DNA of 64,000 bases from Ohtaekwangia sp966211525 (GCA_966211525.1 CBIHOZ010000011.1:9114-73113), one strand, 5' to 3'; positions 26,331-36,359 are shown, counted from the first letter of the stretch. A program made the numbers and translations. The notes: generated by a model from the letters alone, not told the origin.

Positions 26331-27371
26331 TTGAAGCGTTACGCTGTAATAATCGCCCTGCTCACAGTGATGCTGACAACAGCTTCGGATGTACTCGCTC
26401 AATACGAGAACGAGAAGGACGCTTCTATTCCGTTGGAGTATTTCTATGTGAAGCGCCAGGGACCCAGTGGGCTTCGTAAGATCTTAAGCAAAGTTACTTT
26501 TGGTTTAAGTACTGGCTACGGCAATACAACATTCAAGCATAGCCTCGATGGCTTTGGTGTATTGCAGAACCCGGATTCAATGCCCAAACTTTTTCGTCCG
26601 GCAAGTACAGCATCCGGATATTCGAACTGGATAAACCGTGTTCAGTCTTCCGGTAATACCGTACAACCCGGAGCATTCCTCGCGAACTCGGATACAACCG
26701 AACTTGGCTTTAAAAGTAAAGCATTCAACATTCCGATACGTGCTACCTTACACGTTGAGATCAGCCGCTACAAGATACGTTTAGGCGGAGGTTACTCGTT
26801 CGAGTATACCAATGTCGGCGATTTCAAACCAACCAATTACTCCGATCAGATCAGCACATACTCATCCGAAGTATCAAGCTTCTTCCTGAAGAAATACTTT
26901 TTGATGCTGGGTGCACCGGTATATCGTTACAACGAATACCTGCTGGTGGTTGATGCCAACATCGGTGGCTATAAACTCGGCAGCAAGTTCGACAACAGCG
27001 TTATCAAGAAAGGAATATACTTCAACTTTGGTGTAGCGGTTGAACGCGAGATGTCAGAATACTTCAGGTTGTTTGTTCGTCCATCGTACGAGATCAAAGG
27101 CTATAAGATCAGCATGCCGGAGAGTGGTCCGAGCATCAGTCATAAGCTCAATGCATTCTATATCAACGTAGGGGCTACCTACAGAATCCCGGAGCTCCGC
27201 AGATGTTTTCTCAAGACTTGTCATGCGCAGATGAATCATGCACATGGTAATCGCGAGTATCGCAGCCGAAGACATCCGATCTATAAAAAACAGAATCCAC
27301 ACTACGGAGAAAACTATCCGAACCTGATCAAGTATAAAGGCAAGAACAAGAAAAAGCTAAATCCTTACTAA
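26331..27371 (+). CDS. Putative outer-membrane beta-barrel protein with basic C-terminal tail
   Basis: The 346-residue protein starts with TTG and a signal peptide (YAVIIALLTVMLTTASDVLAQ). Residues 60-290 alternate in barrel fashion (FGLSTGYGNTTF, IRLGGGYSFEYTNV, FYINVGATYRI). The last about 55 residues are a Lys/Arg/His-rich tail (REYRSRRHPIYKKQNPHY), unusual after a barrel. There is no named family I can assign. A palindromic operator-like site lies upstream. Confidence 0.75.
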   Translation: MKRYAVIIALLTVMLTTASDVLAQYENEKDASIPLEYFYVKRQGPSGLRKILSKVTFGLSTGYGNTTFKHSLDGFGVLQNPDSMPKLFRPASTASGYSNWINRVQSSGNTVQPGAFLANSDTTELGFKSKAFNIPIRATLHVEISRYKIRLGGGYSFEYTNVGDFKPTNYSDQISTYSSEVSSFFLKKYFLMLGAPVYRYNEYLLVVDANIGGYKLGSKFDNSVIKKGIYFNFGVAVEREMSEYFRLFVRPSYEIKGYKISMPESGPSISHKLNAFYINVGATYRIPELRRCFLKTCHAQMNHAHGNREYRSRRHPIYKKQNPHYGENYPNLIKYKGKNKKKLNPY

Positions 27372-27386
27372 AGCTTTTGATAGGTA

Positions 27387-27415
27387 TATATTTGATTTTT
27401 AGTAATATACCTTTG
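27387..27415 (+). promoter_or_regulatory. Two -7 boxes far upstream of gyrA
   Basis: TATATTTG (27387-27394) and TACCTTTG (27408-27415) both match TAnnTTTG. Use of either would give gyrA a leader of about 230 nt containing small inverted repeats. No convincing -33 element is visible for either. Confidence 0.35.
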
Positions 27416-27651
27416 CCTCTTTTTCCTCATCAAACAAGTTTTAAAAACCATCATCGTTACGTGATGAAATACCGCGCGGGTATCATCCGTTCTGTTTTGT
27501 AAAACACAAACTATAGGTTCACTCACAAGGCTTTCACGCTCGTGTAAAAAAGTCAATATTAACCCGATTTTTTGAGCCTTAAAGTGGTAACTTTTACTAT
27601 CTTGCGTGGCTTTAAAAAACGCTTATTCAAGCTAAAAACAAACGATTTTAG

Positions 27652-30258
27652 ATGGCAGAAGAAACTGGTGGTCTGACCCCTGGAAGGCAGAGTATAATCC
27701 CGATCAATATCGAAGATGAAATGCGTGGTGCGTACATCGATTATTCGATGTCGGTAATCATTTCACGCGCGCTTCCCGATGTACGGGATGGATTGAAACC
27801 TGTACACCGCAGAGTGTTGTACGGAATGTTGGAGCTGGGTGTAAACTACAATAAGCCCTATAAGAAATCAGCCAGAATTGTAGGGGAGGTATTGGGTAAA
27901 TATCACCCGCACGGAGATGCATCGGTATACGATACGATGGTGCGTATGGCACAAGACTGGTCGCTTCGCTATACATTGGTGGATGGCCAGGGTAACTTCG
28001 GTTCGATCGATGGTGACTCACCCGCAGCGATGCGTTATACCGAAGCGCGTCTTCGCAGAATTGCAGAAGAGATGCTCTCGGATATCAACAAAGATACCGT
28101 TGACTTCCAACCTAACTTTGACGACTCTTTAACAGAGCCTACCGTATTGCCTGCGAAGATCCCGAACCTGTTGGTGAACGGTTCTTCCGGTATAGCAGTA
28201 GGTATGGCTACCAACATGGCTCCGCATAACCTGCGCGAAGTTGTAGATGGTGTAGTAGCCTATATAGATAACAACGAGATTACGATACCCGAGCTGATGA
28301 AGTTCATCACAGCTCCTGATTTCCCTACGGGTGCATTGATCTATGGTTACTCCGGTGTACAGGAAGCTTTCCTAACCGGTCGTGGTAAAGTATTGATGCG
28401 CGCCAAGGCAGAGATCGTTACATCGCCTACCGGTAAAGATCAGATTATCGTAACCGAGATACCGTATATGGTAAACAAGGCGCAGATGATCGAGAAGACC
28501 GCAGCTCTTGTAAACGATAAGAAGATAGAAGGTATATCCGATATACGCGATGAGTCAGATCGCGAAGGCTATCGCATCGTATATGATCTCAAGAAAGACG
28601 CGATACCAAATATAGTCTTAAACAACCTTTTCAAATATACTCAGCTTCAGTCCTCATTTGGTGTTAACAACGTGGCGCTTGTAAAAGGCCGCCCGATGAC
28701 GCTGAACCTGAAAGACCAGATCAAGTACTTCGTAGAACATCGTCATGATGTAATTGTACGAAGAACAAAATTTGAACTGGCCGAAGCAGAACGCAGAGCT
28801 CATATACTGGAAGGTTACCTGATCGCACTCGATCACCTCGATGAAGTGATCAGCCTCATCCGTAACTCAAAAGATCCGGATACAGCACGCGAAGGATTGA
28901 TGTCACGCTTCGGCTTGTCAGAGATCCAGGCGAAAGCGATCCTCGACATGCGTCTGCAAAGACTTACCGGTCTGGAACGCGATAAGATCCAGCAGGAGTA
29001 TAAAGAAGTGATGGAACTCATCGATCGCCTCAGAAATATACTTGCGAACGAACCGCTTCGTATGGAGATCATCAAGAACGAGTTGCTGGAGATCAGAGAA
29101 CGTTACGGCGATGACCGCAGAACAACGGTAGTACATAACGAAGATGATATTACGGTAGAAGATATGATCCCGAACGAAGAGATGGTGATCACCATTTCCA
29201 ACCAGGGGTATATCAAACGCACGTCACTCTCTGAATACAGAACGCAGGGCAGAGGAGGCGTTGGTTCCAAAGGCGTTACCACAAAAGATGACGACTTCAC
29301 GGAACACTTATTTATAGCACAGGCCCATAACTACCTGTTGATCTTTACCGATCAGGGTAAAGTATATTGGAAGAAAGTATACGAGATACCGGAAGGTAAC
29401 AAAATCTCGAAGGGCAGAGCGGTTCAGAACCTGATCAATATAGAGTCCGGCGATACCGTTCGTGCCATCATCAACGTGAAGACCCTCACGGATGAACGGT
29501 ATATCAACAACAACTACGTGGTGCTGTGTACTGAGAAAGGTACGATCAAGAAAACATCACTGGAAGAATACTCTCGTCCGCGTCAGGGAGGTATCAACGC
29601 GATTACCATTCATGAAGGTGATCGTCTGTTGAATGCATCGCTCACCAATGGAAACAACCACATCATCATCGCGAAGAGCGAAGGTAAAGCGGTACATTTC
29701 CATGAGTCAGATGTTCGTCCGATGGGACGTAACGCATCCGGTGTGCGTGGTGTGAGTCTTGATTCGGATACCGACAAAGTTATAGGCATGGTATGTATTA
29801 CACGTGCCGATGCTAACTTACTGGTGGTATCGGAAAATGGTTACGGTAAACGTTCACTCATTGACGACTACCGGATTACCAAGCGTGGCGGTATAGGTGT
29901 AAAGACGTTTATGATTACCGAGAAAACTGGCAAACTTGTTGCCATTAAGGAGGTTGTTGATGACGATGAATTGATGATCATAAACCGCTCCGGTATTACC
30001 ATACGTATCAAAGTCAGTGAATTACGCGTGATGGGACGTGCTACACAAGGTGTACGCCTCATTAAACTGAACGATGATGACCGTATCTCATCTGTGGAGA
30101 AAATACAACAGATTGTAGAGGTTAAGAACGATGCGAGCGATGCGCCTCAACTCCCTCCGCCAAGTGAAATGCCACCCGCTGTATCGGACGAAGATATAGA
30201 TGATGATGCGCCTGAAGCAGCGGAAGACGACAACACTGAAAACAATAACCCACAATAA
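27652..30258 (+). CDS. gyrA: DNA gyrase subunit A
   Basis: The 868-residue protein has the N-terminal breakage-reunion domain with catalytic Tyr129 in RYTEARL, followed by the C-terminal beta-pinwheel with a degenerate GyrA box (QGRGGVG). An acidic tail of about 40 residues ends it. The quinolone-contact segment reads GDASVYD, with Ala at the position of E. coli Ser83. Gyrase introduces negative supercoils with GyrB. Confidence 0.97.
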   Translation: MAEETGGLTPGRQSIIPINIEDEMRGAYIDYSMSVIISRALPDVRDGLKPVHRRVLYGMLELGVNYNKPYKKSARIVGEVLGKYHPHGDASVYDTMVRMAQDWSLRYTLVDGQGNFGSIDGDSPAAMRYTEARLRRIAEEMLSDINKDTVDFQPNFDDSLTEPTVLPAKIPNLLVNGSSGIAVGMATNMAPHNLREVVDGVVAYIDNNEITIPELMKFITAPDFPTGALIYGYSGVQEAFLTGRGKVLMRAKAEIVTSPTGKDQIIVTEIPYMVNKAQMIEKTAALVNDKKIEGISDIRDESDREGYRIVYDLKKDAIPNIVLNNLFKYTQLQSSFGVNNVALVKGRPMTLNLKDQIKYFVEHRHDVIVRRTKFELAEAERRAHILEGYLIALDHLDEVISLIRNSKDPDTAREGLMSRFGLSEIQAKAILDMRLQRLTGLERDKIQQEYKEVMELIDRLRNILANEPLRMEIIKNELLEIRERYGDDRRTTVVHNEDDITVEDMIPNEEMVITISNQGYIKRTSLSEYRTQGRGGVGSKGVTTKDDDFTEHLFIAQAHNYLLIFTDQGKVYWKKVYEIPEGNKISKGRAVQNLINIESGDTVRAIINVKTLTDERYINNNYVVLCTEKGTIKKTSLEEYSRPRQGGINAITIHEGDRLLNASLTNGNNHIIIAKSEGKAVHFHESDVRPMGRNASGVRGVSLDSDTDKVIGMVCITRADANLLVVSENGYGKRSLIDDYRITKRGGIGVKTFMITEKTGKLVAIKEVVDDDELMIINRSGITIRIKVSELRVMGRATQGVRLIKLNDDDRISSVEKIQQIVEVKNDASDAPQLPPPSEMPPAVSDEDIDDDAPEAAEDDNTENNNPQ

Positions 30259-30270
30259 ATAAAACCAACA

Positions 30271-31464
30271 ATGAAAAAGATAGCAGTTTTATTACTTCTG
30301 ATCATACCAGGAATGGTGTTGGCGCAGAAAGAAGCAAAGCCGAATATTAATAAAGCCATGACGGCTCTTAAGTCCGGTAAACTTGACGAAGCTAAATCTA
30401 TAATTGATGCAGCTACTACCTACGAAAAAACAATGACCGATGGCAAAACCTGGTTCTACAGAGGTATAATTTACGGTGCTTTGGACACCACGTCAAGCTA
30501 TAATTCTACTGAAAACCTCGCATCAATAGCTGCTGAATCTTTGAAGAAAGCGGATGAACTGAGCAAAGGTAAAGCGTCTACATACTTTGTACAGGATAAC
30601 AACGGTGGTATGCTGTTGTACGATCAGGCTGTTACCAGCATCAGCAACTCATACCTGGTGAAAGGTGATAAAGCTTTTAACGGTGAAGATTTCAAAGGTG
30701 CATTAAAGCAATTTGAAAAAGGTATAGCTTTCAAATCAAACAAACCTGATACTACTTTCTATGAGTACGCAGGATACGCTGCCTACAACGCAGAAGAAAG
30801 AAAGAAGGCTACTGAATACCTTGCAAAATACGCTGAACTTGGCGGAAGAAGAACACAGGCTTTGACGATGCCGGCATTGCTTGCATACGAAGATCAGGAC
30901 TATGAGTCAGCACTTACCAACGCACAGGCTGTATTGAAGATCATTCCTAACCACAAGGATATGAAAGCCGTTGAGTTGAACTCACTGATCCAGTTGAAGA
31001 AATATGACCTGGCTGCTCAAAATCTTGAAGCAAGCGTAAAAGCAAATCCGAACGATGCACAAAGCTTATACCTGTTGGGTGTATTGAACACCGAGCTTGG
31101 TAAAATGGAAGATGCAAAAGCAAACTTTGAAGCAGCGCTGAAAGTGCAACCCGATTATTTCGATGCACAGTTCAACTTAGCAAATTACTACCTCGTTGAA
31201 ATCGACAAGACTTCAAAGGCTATTAACGAATTAGGTATAGCTGCAGCGAACGCAAAGAAAAAGCAGGCACTTGTACAGACACGTGTAAAGCAAAGCGAAG
31301 CTGCTATACCATACCTCGAGAAAGCTGAAAAAATGAAGATACCTTCTAAAGAGGCAGAGATTGAATTGCTGCAGAAGCTGAGCTTGCTGTACTACTATAT
31401 AGCAGACGACAAGAACAACGAGCGCGTTACAAAGCGTATGAAGGCTTTAGGCGTTGAAGACTAA
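30271..31464 (+). CDS. Secreted TPR protein downstream of gyrA
   Basis: The 397-residue protein has a signal peptide (VLLLLIIPGMVLAQ) and several TPR units, the clearest being DAQSLYLLGVLNTELGKMED with the adjoining AKANFEAALKVQPDYFDAQF. It begins 12 nt after gyrA, so it is probably co-transcribed; a strong terminator follows. This gyrA-TPR order is common in the phylum. The role is likely periplasmic scaffolding, by fold only. Confidence 0.85.
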   Translation: MKKIAVLLLLIIPGMVLAQKEAKPNINKAMTALKSGKLDEAKSIIDAATTYEKTMTDGKTWFYRGIIYGALDTTSSYNSTENLASIAAESLKKADELSKGKASTYFVQDNNGGMLLYDQAVTSISNSYLVKGDKAFNGEDFKGALKQFEKGIAFKSNKPDTTFYEYAGYAAYNAEERKKATEYLAKYAELGGRRTQALTMPALLAYEDQDYESALTNAQAVLKIIPNHKDMKAVELNSLIQLKKYDLAAQNLEASVKANPNDAQSLYLLGVLNTELGKMEDAKANFEAALKVQPDYFDAQFNLANYYLVEIDKTSKAINELGIAAANAKKKQALVQTRVKQSEAAIPYLEKAEKMKIPSKEAEIELLQKLSLLYYYIADDKNNERVTKRMKALGVED

Positions 31465-31506
31465 CCAATAGAAGTTAGTAACACTAACTATAGTTATAAC
31501 TATATA

Positions 31507-31541
31507 AGGGGGAAGGGGCGAAAGCTTCTTCCCTTTTTTAG
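31507..31541 (+). terminator. Intrinsic terminator after the gyrA-TPR operon
   Basis: GGGGGAAGGGGC...GCTTCTTCCC forms a stem around CGAAAG and is followed by TTTTTT. Confidence 0.75.
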
Positions 31542-31605
31542 TGATATATAGGATGGTTGACCCATTTTCTGCTATCTTTCTAGGATAGTAGAAACCAAAC
31601 ACCCC

Positions 31606-33144
31606 ATGTCAGAAACAGTTATTACCAAAGAACAGAAAAAAACACTTTGGTTCGTCATCTCAGCCTCCTCGGTAGGTACACTCATTGAATGGTATGACTT
31701 CTATATATTCGGAAGTCTGGCAACCATATTATCCGAACAATTTTTTCCCAAGAGTAATCCCACAGCCGCGTTTCTTTCTACGTTGGCAACATTTGCTGCC
31801 GGCTTTATTGTGCGGCCTTTCGGTGCTATAGTCTTTGGCCGGTTGGGCGATATTGTAGGACGGAAATATACTTTCCTGGTAACGCTCATCCTGATGGGCG
31901 GTTCTACCTTTGCCATTGGTCTCGTGCCGGGCTATGAGTCCATCGGTATATTTGCTCCTATACTGGTGCTCGTGCTTCGCCTGTTGCAAGGTCTTGCATT
32001 AGGAGGCGAGTACGGTGGTGCCGCTACCTATGTAGCCGAACATGCACCAGCTTCTAAACGCGGCTTCTTTACAAGCTTTATACAAACCACCGCTACCCTC
32101 GGACTCTTTGTTTCGATCGGTGTAATTCTCGCAGTGCGCGAGTCGATGGACATCGTTGAGTTTAACGATTGGGGGTGGCGCATTCCATTTATACTCTCCG
32201 CTATATTGGTGGGTGTGTCGGTATTTATCCGAATGCGTATGCACGAGTCGCCTTTGTTTGCAAAGATCAAAGCTGAAGGTAAAATATCGAAGAATCCGAT
32301 CAAGGAAAGTTTTGGTAACAAAGAAAACCTCAAGCTGGTGCTCATCGCTTTGTTTGGTGCAGCAGCAGGGCAGGGTGTAGTGTGGTATACCGGCCAGTTC
32401 TATGCCATGACCTTTATTGAAAAGACCTGTAACGTTGAATTCGTTCAAACCCGGAACATCATTGCGATAGCGTTGCTCATAGGCACTCCGTTGTTTATAT
32501 ACTTCGGATGGCTGTCTGATAAAGTAGGGCGAAAAATAATAATGATGATCGGGATGATCCTGGCCGTCTTACTATACCGCCCGGTATACAGGCAGATGTA
32601 CCTGCTTACCGACATTCAATACAAAACTGAAATTCCTTCAGAGAAGAACATCACCAAAAACATTCGTGTTACCGATGCTGGTGATTCGGTTACGGTAAAG
32701 AAAACCATTCATGTTTATGACGATGGCAGTAACCAGATATTAACCAATACTGTCATTCAGAAAAAAGAAGGCGAGCGCACCGTTGAGGATAAAAAAGAAG
32801 TTACGCTCAGCGGTGAACCTTACTATGCACTGATTGGTCTTGTACTGGTACAACTCGTGTTGGTCACCATGGTATACGGACCGATCGCTGCGTTCCTTGT
32901 AGAATTATTCCCGACACGTATTCGCTATACATCGATGTCGCTGCCGTATCACATCGGTAATGGTATCTTCGGGGGACTTACTCCATTCATTGCTACCATT
33001 TTATTCGAGAACAGTAAAACTGCTGAAACTCCGGCAGGCGATCCGCTGGCGGGGTTATGGTACCCAATCATCGTAGCCGCTATTACATTTGTCGTGGGTA
33101 TGATCTTCCTCTCGAACAAGCCGAAGGCAGACGTTGATGAATAA
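31606..33144 (+). CDS. MFS transporter of the metabolite:H+ symporter (MHS) type with a periplasmic insert
   Basis: The 512-residue, 12-helix protein has the MHS opening GTLIEWYDFYIFG, the MFS motif GRLGDIVGRKYTF, LLQGLALGGEYGGAATYVAEHAP, and the second motif SDKVGRK near residue 305. Between helices 9 and 10 there is an insert of about 75 residues (about 328-403) rich in charged and Thr/Val residues, predicted periplasmic. The substrate is unknown; relatives move proline, betaine, shikimate or dicarboxylates. Confidence 0.9.
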   Translation: MSETVITKEQKKTLWFVISASSVGTLIEWYDFYIFGSLATILSEQFFPKSNPTAAFLSTLATFAAGFIVRPFGAIVFGRLGDIVGRKYTFLVTLILMGGSTFAIGLVPGYESIGIFAPILVLVLRLLQGLALGGEYGGAATYVAEHAPASKRGFFTSFIQTTATLGLFVSIGVILAVRESMDIVEFNDWGWRIPFILSAILVGVSVFIRMRMHESPLFAKIKAEGKISKNPIKESFGNKENLKLVLIALFGAAAGQGVVWYTGQFYAMTFIEKTCNVEFVQTRNIIAIALLIGTPLFIYFGWLSDKVGRKIIMMIGMILAVLLYRPVYRQMYLLTDIQYKTEIPSEKNITKNIRVTDAGDSVTVKKTIHVYDDGSNQILTNTVIQKKEGERTVEDKKEVTLSGEPYYALIGLVLVQLVLVTMVYGPIAAFLVELFPTRIRYTSMSLPYHIGNGIFGGLTPFIATILFENSKTAETPAGDPLAGLWYPIIVAAITFVVGMIFLSNKPKADVDE

Positions 33145-33150
33145 GGTATC

Positions 33151-33244
33151 CTTTGTGTAACTTAGAGTCTTCTTTGCGTCTTCTTTATAGATTAAAAAAT
33201 CCAATTGCACAGAGAGCTCAAAGAAGGCACAGAGTTACGCAGAG
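33151..33244. repeat. Imperfect inverted repeat (CACAGAG/CGCAGAG type)
   Basis: The left arm (33151-33178) and right arm (33217-33244) are imperfect reverse complements sharing CTTCTTTG and GTAACT cores, separated by 38 bp. The right arm holds CACAGAGTTACGCAGAG, of a kind often dispersed in Bacteroidota intergenic regions. It is followed by two GGATAACG units up to 33280. Confidence 0.5.
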
Positions 33245-33287
33245 TAAATACGGATAACGATTAACCAATAACGGATAACGCCCCCGG

Positions 33288-34022
33288 ATGCCATTCACGC
33301 CAGCCCATCCCGCCATTGTACTTCCCTTCCTGAAATGGAGGAGGCTCTCGGCAACGGCTTTGGTGATTGGCAGTATGTCTCCGGATTTTGAGTACTTCTT
33401 TAAACTCAGCGTTAACAGTACGCATAGCCACACCGTTGGCGGCATCTTTTACTTCGATCTTCCGGTAGCTCTTGTGCTGTCACTGGCATTTCACCTGGTA
33501 GTAAAGCAAAACCTGTTTGCTAACCTGCCCGTATTTTTTCAGCAACGCTTTTATGATACACGTTCGTTTGATTTTATAGCCTATCTGCGCAAACATCCCA
33601 TTCAGTTTTTATTCTCTGCTATACTGGGAGCAGGATCGCATTTATTCTGGGATTCCTTTACGCACAACAGCGGCTACTTTGCGCGCAACCTCTGGTTCTA
33701 CAAAGGCACTGCCATACCATTTGACGGTGTTAACTACCCGTTGTTCTATGCGCTGCAACATCTCAGTACTATTGTGGGGTTGATTTCCGTAGCGTGCTAT
33801 ATATACTTTCGCGAGCCGCAGCAACATGCTGTTATTACACGACCATCCCTTGTATATTGGTTCGTACTAATATTGATCACAGCTGTAGTTGTGCTGATTC
33901 GTTTTGCTATATATCCGTATGATTATAACCTGGGCAATGTAGTGGTAAGCAGCATCAGCGGTATATGTTTTGCGCTGATCGTTAACGGTATGTTTCGGTT
34001 TCGAAGTATAACAACAGCCTGA
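33288..34022 (+). CDS. DUF4184-family membrane protein
   Basis: The 244-residue protein has the family opening MPFTPAHPAIVLPF, then GSMSPDFEYF and a GAGSHLFWDSFTH block; these His/Asp residues resemble metal-dependent membrane phospholipase-like sites. It has about six membrane helices. Its stop overlaps the ligD start (TGATG), so it is translationally coupled to ligD. The function is unknown. Confidence 0.88.
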   Translation: MPFTPAHPAIVLPFLKWRRLSATALVIGSMSPDFEYFFKLSVNSTHSHTVGGIFYFDLPVALVLSLAFHLVVKQNLFANLPVFFQQRFYDTRSFDFIAYLRKHPIQFLFSAILGAGSHLFWDSFTHNSGYFARNLWFYKGTAIPFDGVNYPLFYALQHLSTIVGLISVACYIYFREPQQHAVITRPSLVYWFVLILITAVVVLIRFAIYPYDYNLGNVVVSSISGICFALIVNGMFRFRSITTA

Positions 34023-36355
34023 TGGCAAAGAAACAATCACAGTGGGCACAGGTCGGTAAACGCAAGGTGGAGCTATCCAACCTCGAAAAGATACTCTTCC
34101 CGGAAGATACGATACTCAAGGCCGAAGTAATTCAATACTACCTGTCCGTAGCGCCTACCATTCTGCAACATATAAAAGGCCGAGCGCTTACGCTGATCCG
34201 TTTCCCGGATGGTATTCATGGCGAAAGTTTCTACCAGAAGAACAGACCCGATTGGGCTCCCGACTGGCTGGAGTTTGTCACGCTGGGTAAGGAAAAGAAA
34301 GACTATATCATTGCAACCGAACCGGCATCGCTGGTATGGCTGGCGAATCTTGCCTCACTCGAATTACATCAACTACATGGGCGCAAACCAAATTTTGATT
34401 GTCCTGATTACATGGTGTTCGACCTAGATCCTCCGGAAGGATATGATTTTAAAAAACTTGTTCCGATCGCACTTCAGTTAAAAGAATATATAGAGTCTTT
34501 TGGATATACTCCATTCGTGAAAACCACCGGTGGCAAAGGTATACATATCTGTTGTCCCATCGAGCCGAAGTGGGATTTCCACACCGTGTTTGAAGCCGCC
34601 GAAGCGATAGCCAAGCCCTTTGTAGAAGAACGATCATCAACGGTAACACTGCAAATCAAAAAGGATGCGCGTAAAGGCCGTGTGCTGGTAGATATATACC
34701 GCATCCGTTCCGGACAAAGTATAGTATCGCCCTATAGCTTGCGGGGTCGGGTGGGAGCACCGGTATCCATGCCACTTACGTGGGATGAGCTGACAGAACT
34801 TACCGATCCTAAAATATACTCTATCAAAAATGCATTGGATAAACTTGAACGTGATGGCGATGCATGGGAAGGTATAGATGCCTACGCGGTGGAACTCCAC
34901 ACACATCGAAAGAAGAAGGCTGCACCCAAGAAGTTGCCGCCTTCCAAAAAACACAAATCGCCGGAACAACTCGAGGCCTATACGAAGAAGCGCGACTTCG
35001 AAAAGACACCGGAACCATCGGGCACAAAGCCGGATATAACCGGGAACAGTTTTGTGATCCACCGTCACCATGCATCGCGATTGCATTATGATCTGCGACT
35101 GGAGCAGGATGGTGTGTTGAAGTCGTGGGCTGTACCGAAAGGACTTCCTCCATATCCCGGAGTAAAGCGACTTGCTGTCCAAACCGAAGATCACCCGATG
35201 GAGTATTTAACCTTCGATGGCAAAATCCCGAAAGGACAATACGGTGCCGGGGAGATGTGGATCTATGCGCTGGGTAAATATCAGATCACCAAAGACAAGA
35301 AAGACGGTTTTTACTTTCGGTTGAGCAGTAAAGAAATAAGCGGTGAGTATCGCATCCACAAAATGAAAGAGAAGGAATGGCTGCTGGAACGTGTCGATGA
35401 ACCGCAGGTAAATTACCTGAAGCAGACCATCGAGCCTATGCTTTCAGAATCTACCGAGAAGCCACCGAAGAGCGATGACTATATATTTGAGATGAAGTGG
35501 GATGGTATACGGGCGCTGATTGTACTGGAAGACGGCCAGATCACCATGCGCACACGGAATCATAACGACATCACCAAACAATTCCCCGAACTGCTGGATG
35601 GCAACAAAGCTTTTCGCGCGACCAACGGTTTATTCGATGCCGAGATAGTGTGTCTCGATGATGAAGGTAAACCTGTATTCAAACGCGTTATCAACCGCAT
35701 GTCGAGCAGCGGTGAAAACAACATACAGAAACTCACCAAGAGCAACCCGGCCTACTGCTATATATTTGATTGCCTTTACCTGGATGGAAGGACGCTCGTC
35801 AATGAACCCTTGATGAAACGAAAAGAGTGGCTGAAAGATGCCGTGCGACCGGAAACCTCGTATCGCATCAGCGAGTTTGTAGAGGATGGTGATGCGCTCT
35901 TTGAAGCCGCGAAGCTTCACGCACTGGAAGGCATCATGGCCAAACAAAAAAACAGTAAATACTTTCCGGCTAAGCGCAACGACTGCTGGCTTAAGATAAA
36001 AGTACGCCAGACGGCCGAGGTAGTAATCATCGGCTATACCAAAGGTAAAGGAGAGCGAGCGGTTACGTTCGGTGCGTTGCAAATTGCCGAGCGTGTAGGC
36101 GATGCGTTGGAGTACCGCGGCAAAGTGGGCACCGGCTTTGACGATGCCATGGTAAAAGATATACTCAAGGAGCTGAAGAAGGCGCAACCAATAAAGAAAA
36201 CAACGGCCGTTGGTAAATTTGTAGACGCGAACATAACCACCTGGCTCGAGCCCATCGTGCTGATGGAAGTGAGCTATTCCAAATTTACACCAGACCGCAT
36301 GTTCCGCGAGCCGGTATTCGTACGACTTCGCCCTGATCTCTCGGTTGTGGAGTGA
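34022..36355 (+). CDS. ligD: DNA ligase D (polymerase-phosphoesterase-ligase)
   Basis: The 777-residue protein has the domain order Pol-PE-Lig, as in mycobacteria. The AEP primase/polymerase spans about 1-290 (DLDPPEGYDF catalytic acids; TTGGKGIH). The 3'-phosphoesterase spans about 330-455 (HRHHASRLHYDLRLE metal site). The ATP-dependent ligase spans about 470-777, with adenylated Lys492 in EMKWDGIRA. It works with Ku in non-homologous end joining; ku lies about 6.4 kb downstream. The 3' end meets a convergent gene only 4 nt away. Confidence 0.96.
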   Translation: MAKKQSQWAQVGKRKVELSNLEKILFPEDTILKAEVIQYYLSVAPTILQHIKGRALTLIRFPDGIHGESFYQKNRPDWAPDWLEFVTLGKEKKDYIIATEPASLVWLANLASLELHQLHGRKPNFDCPDYMVFDLDPPEGYDFKKLVPIALQLKEYIESFGYTPFVKTTGGKGIHICCPIEPKWDFHTVFEAAEAIAKPFVEERSSTVTLQIKKDARKGRVLVDIYRIRSGQSIVSPYSLRGRVGAPVSMPLTWDELTELTDPKIYSIKNALDKLERDGDAWEGIDAYAVELHTHRKKKAAPKKLPPSKKHKSPEQLEAYTKKRDFEKTPEPSGTKPDITGNSFVIHRHHASRLHYDLRLEQDGVLKSWAVPKGLPPYPGVKRLAVQTEDHPMEYLTFDGKIPKGQYGAGEMWIYALGKYQITKDKKDGFYFRLSSKEISGEYRIHKMKEKEWLLERVDEPQVNYLKQTIEPMLSESTEKPPKSDDYIFEMKWDGIRALIVLEDGQITMRTRNHNDITKQFPELLDGNKAFRATNGLFDAEIVCLDDEGKPVFKRVINRMSSSGENNIQKLTKSNPAYCYIFDCLYLDGRTLVNEPLMKRKEWLKDAVRPETSYRISEFVEDGDALFEAAKLHALEGIMAKQKNSKYFPAKRNDCWLKIKVRQTAEVVIIGYTKGKGERAVTFGALQIAERVGDALEYRGKVGTGFDDAMVKDILKELKKAQPIKKTTAVGKFVDANITTWLEPIVLMEVSYSKFTPDRMFREPVFVRLRPDLSVVE

Positions 36356-36359
36356 CAGA

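Noticed and set aside
31464..31505. TAACTATAGTTA palindrome after the TPR gene as a regulatory site
   Set aside because: It lies between a stop codon and a terminator and is explained by local TATA richness.
34637..35194. 185-codon minus-strand frame inside ligD
   Set aside because: It is a shadow of a well-supported gene with no recognisable domain.
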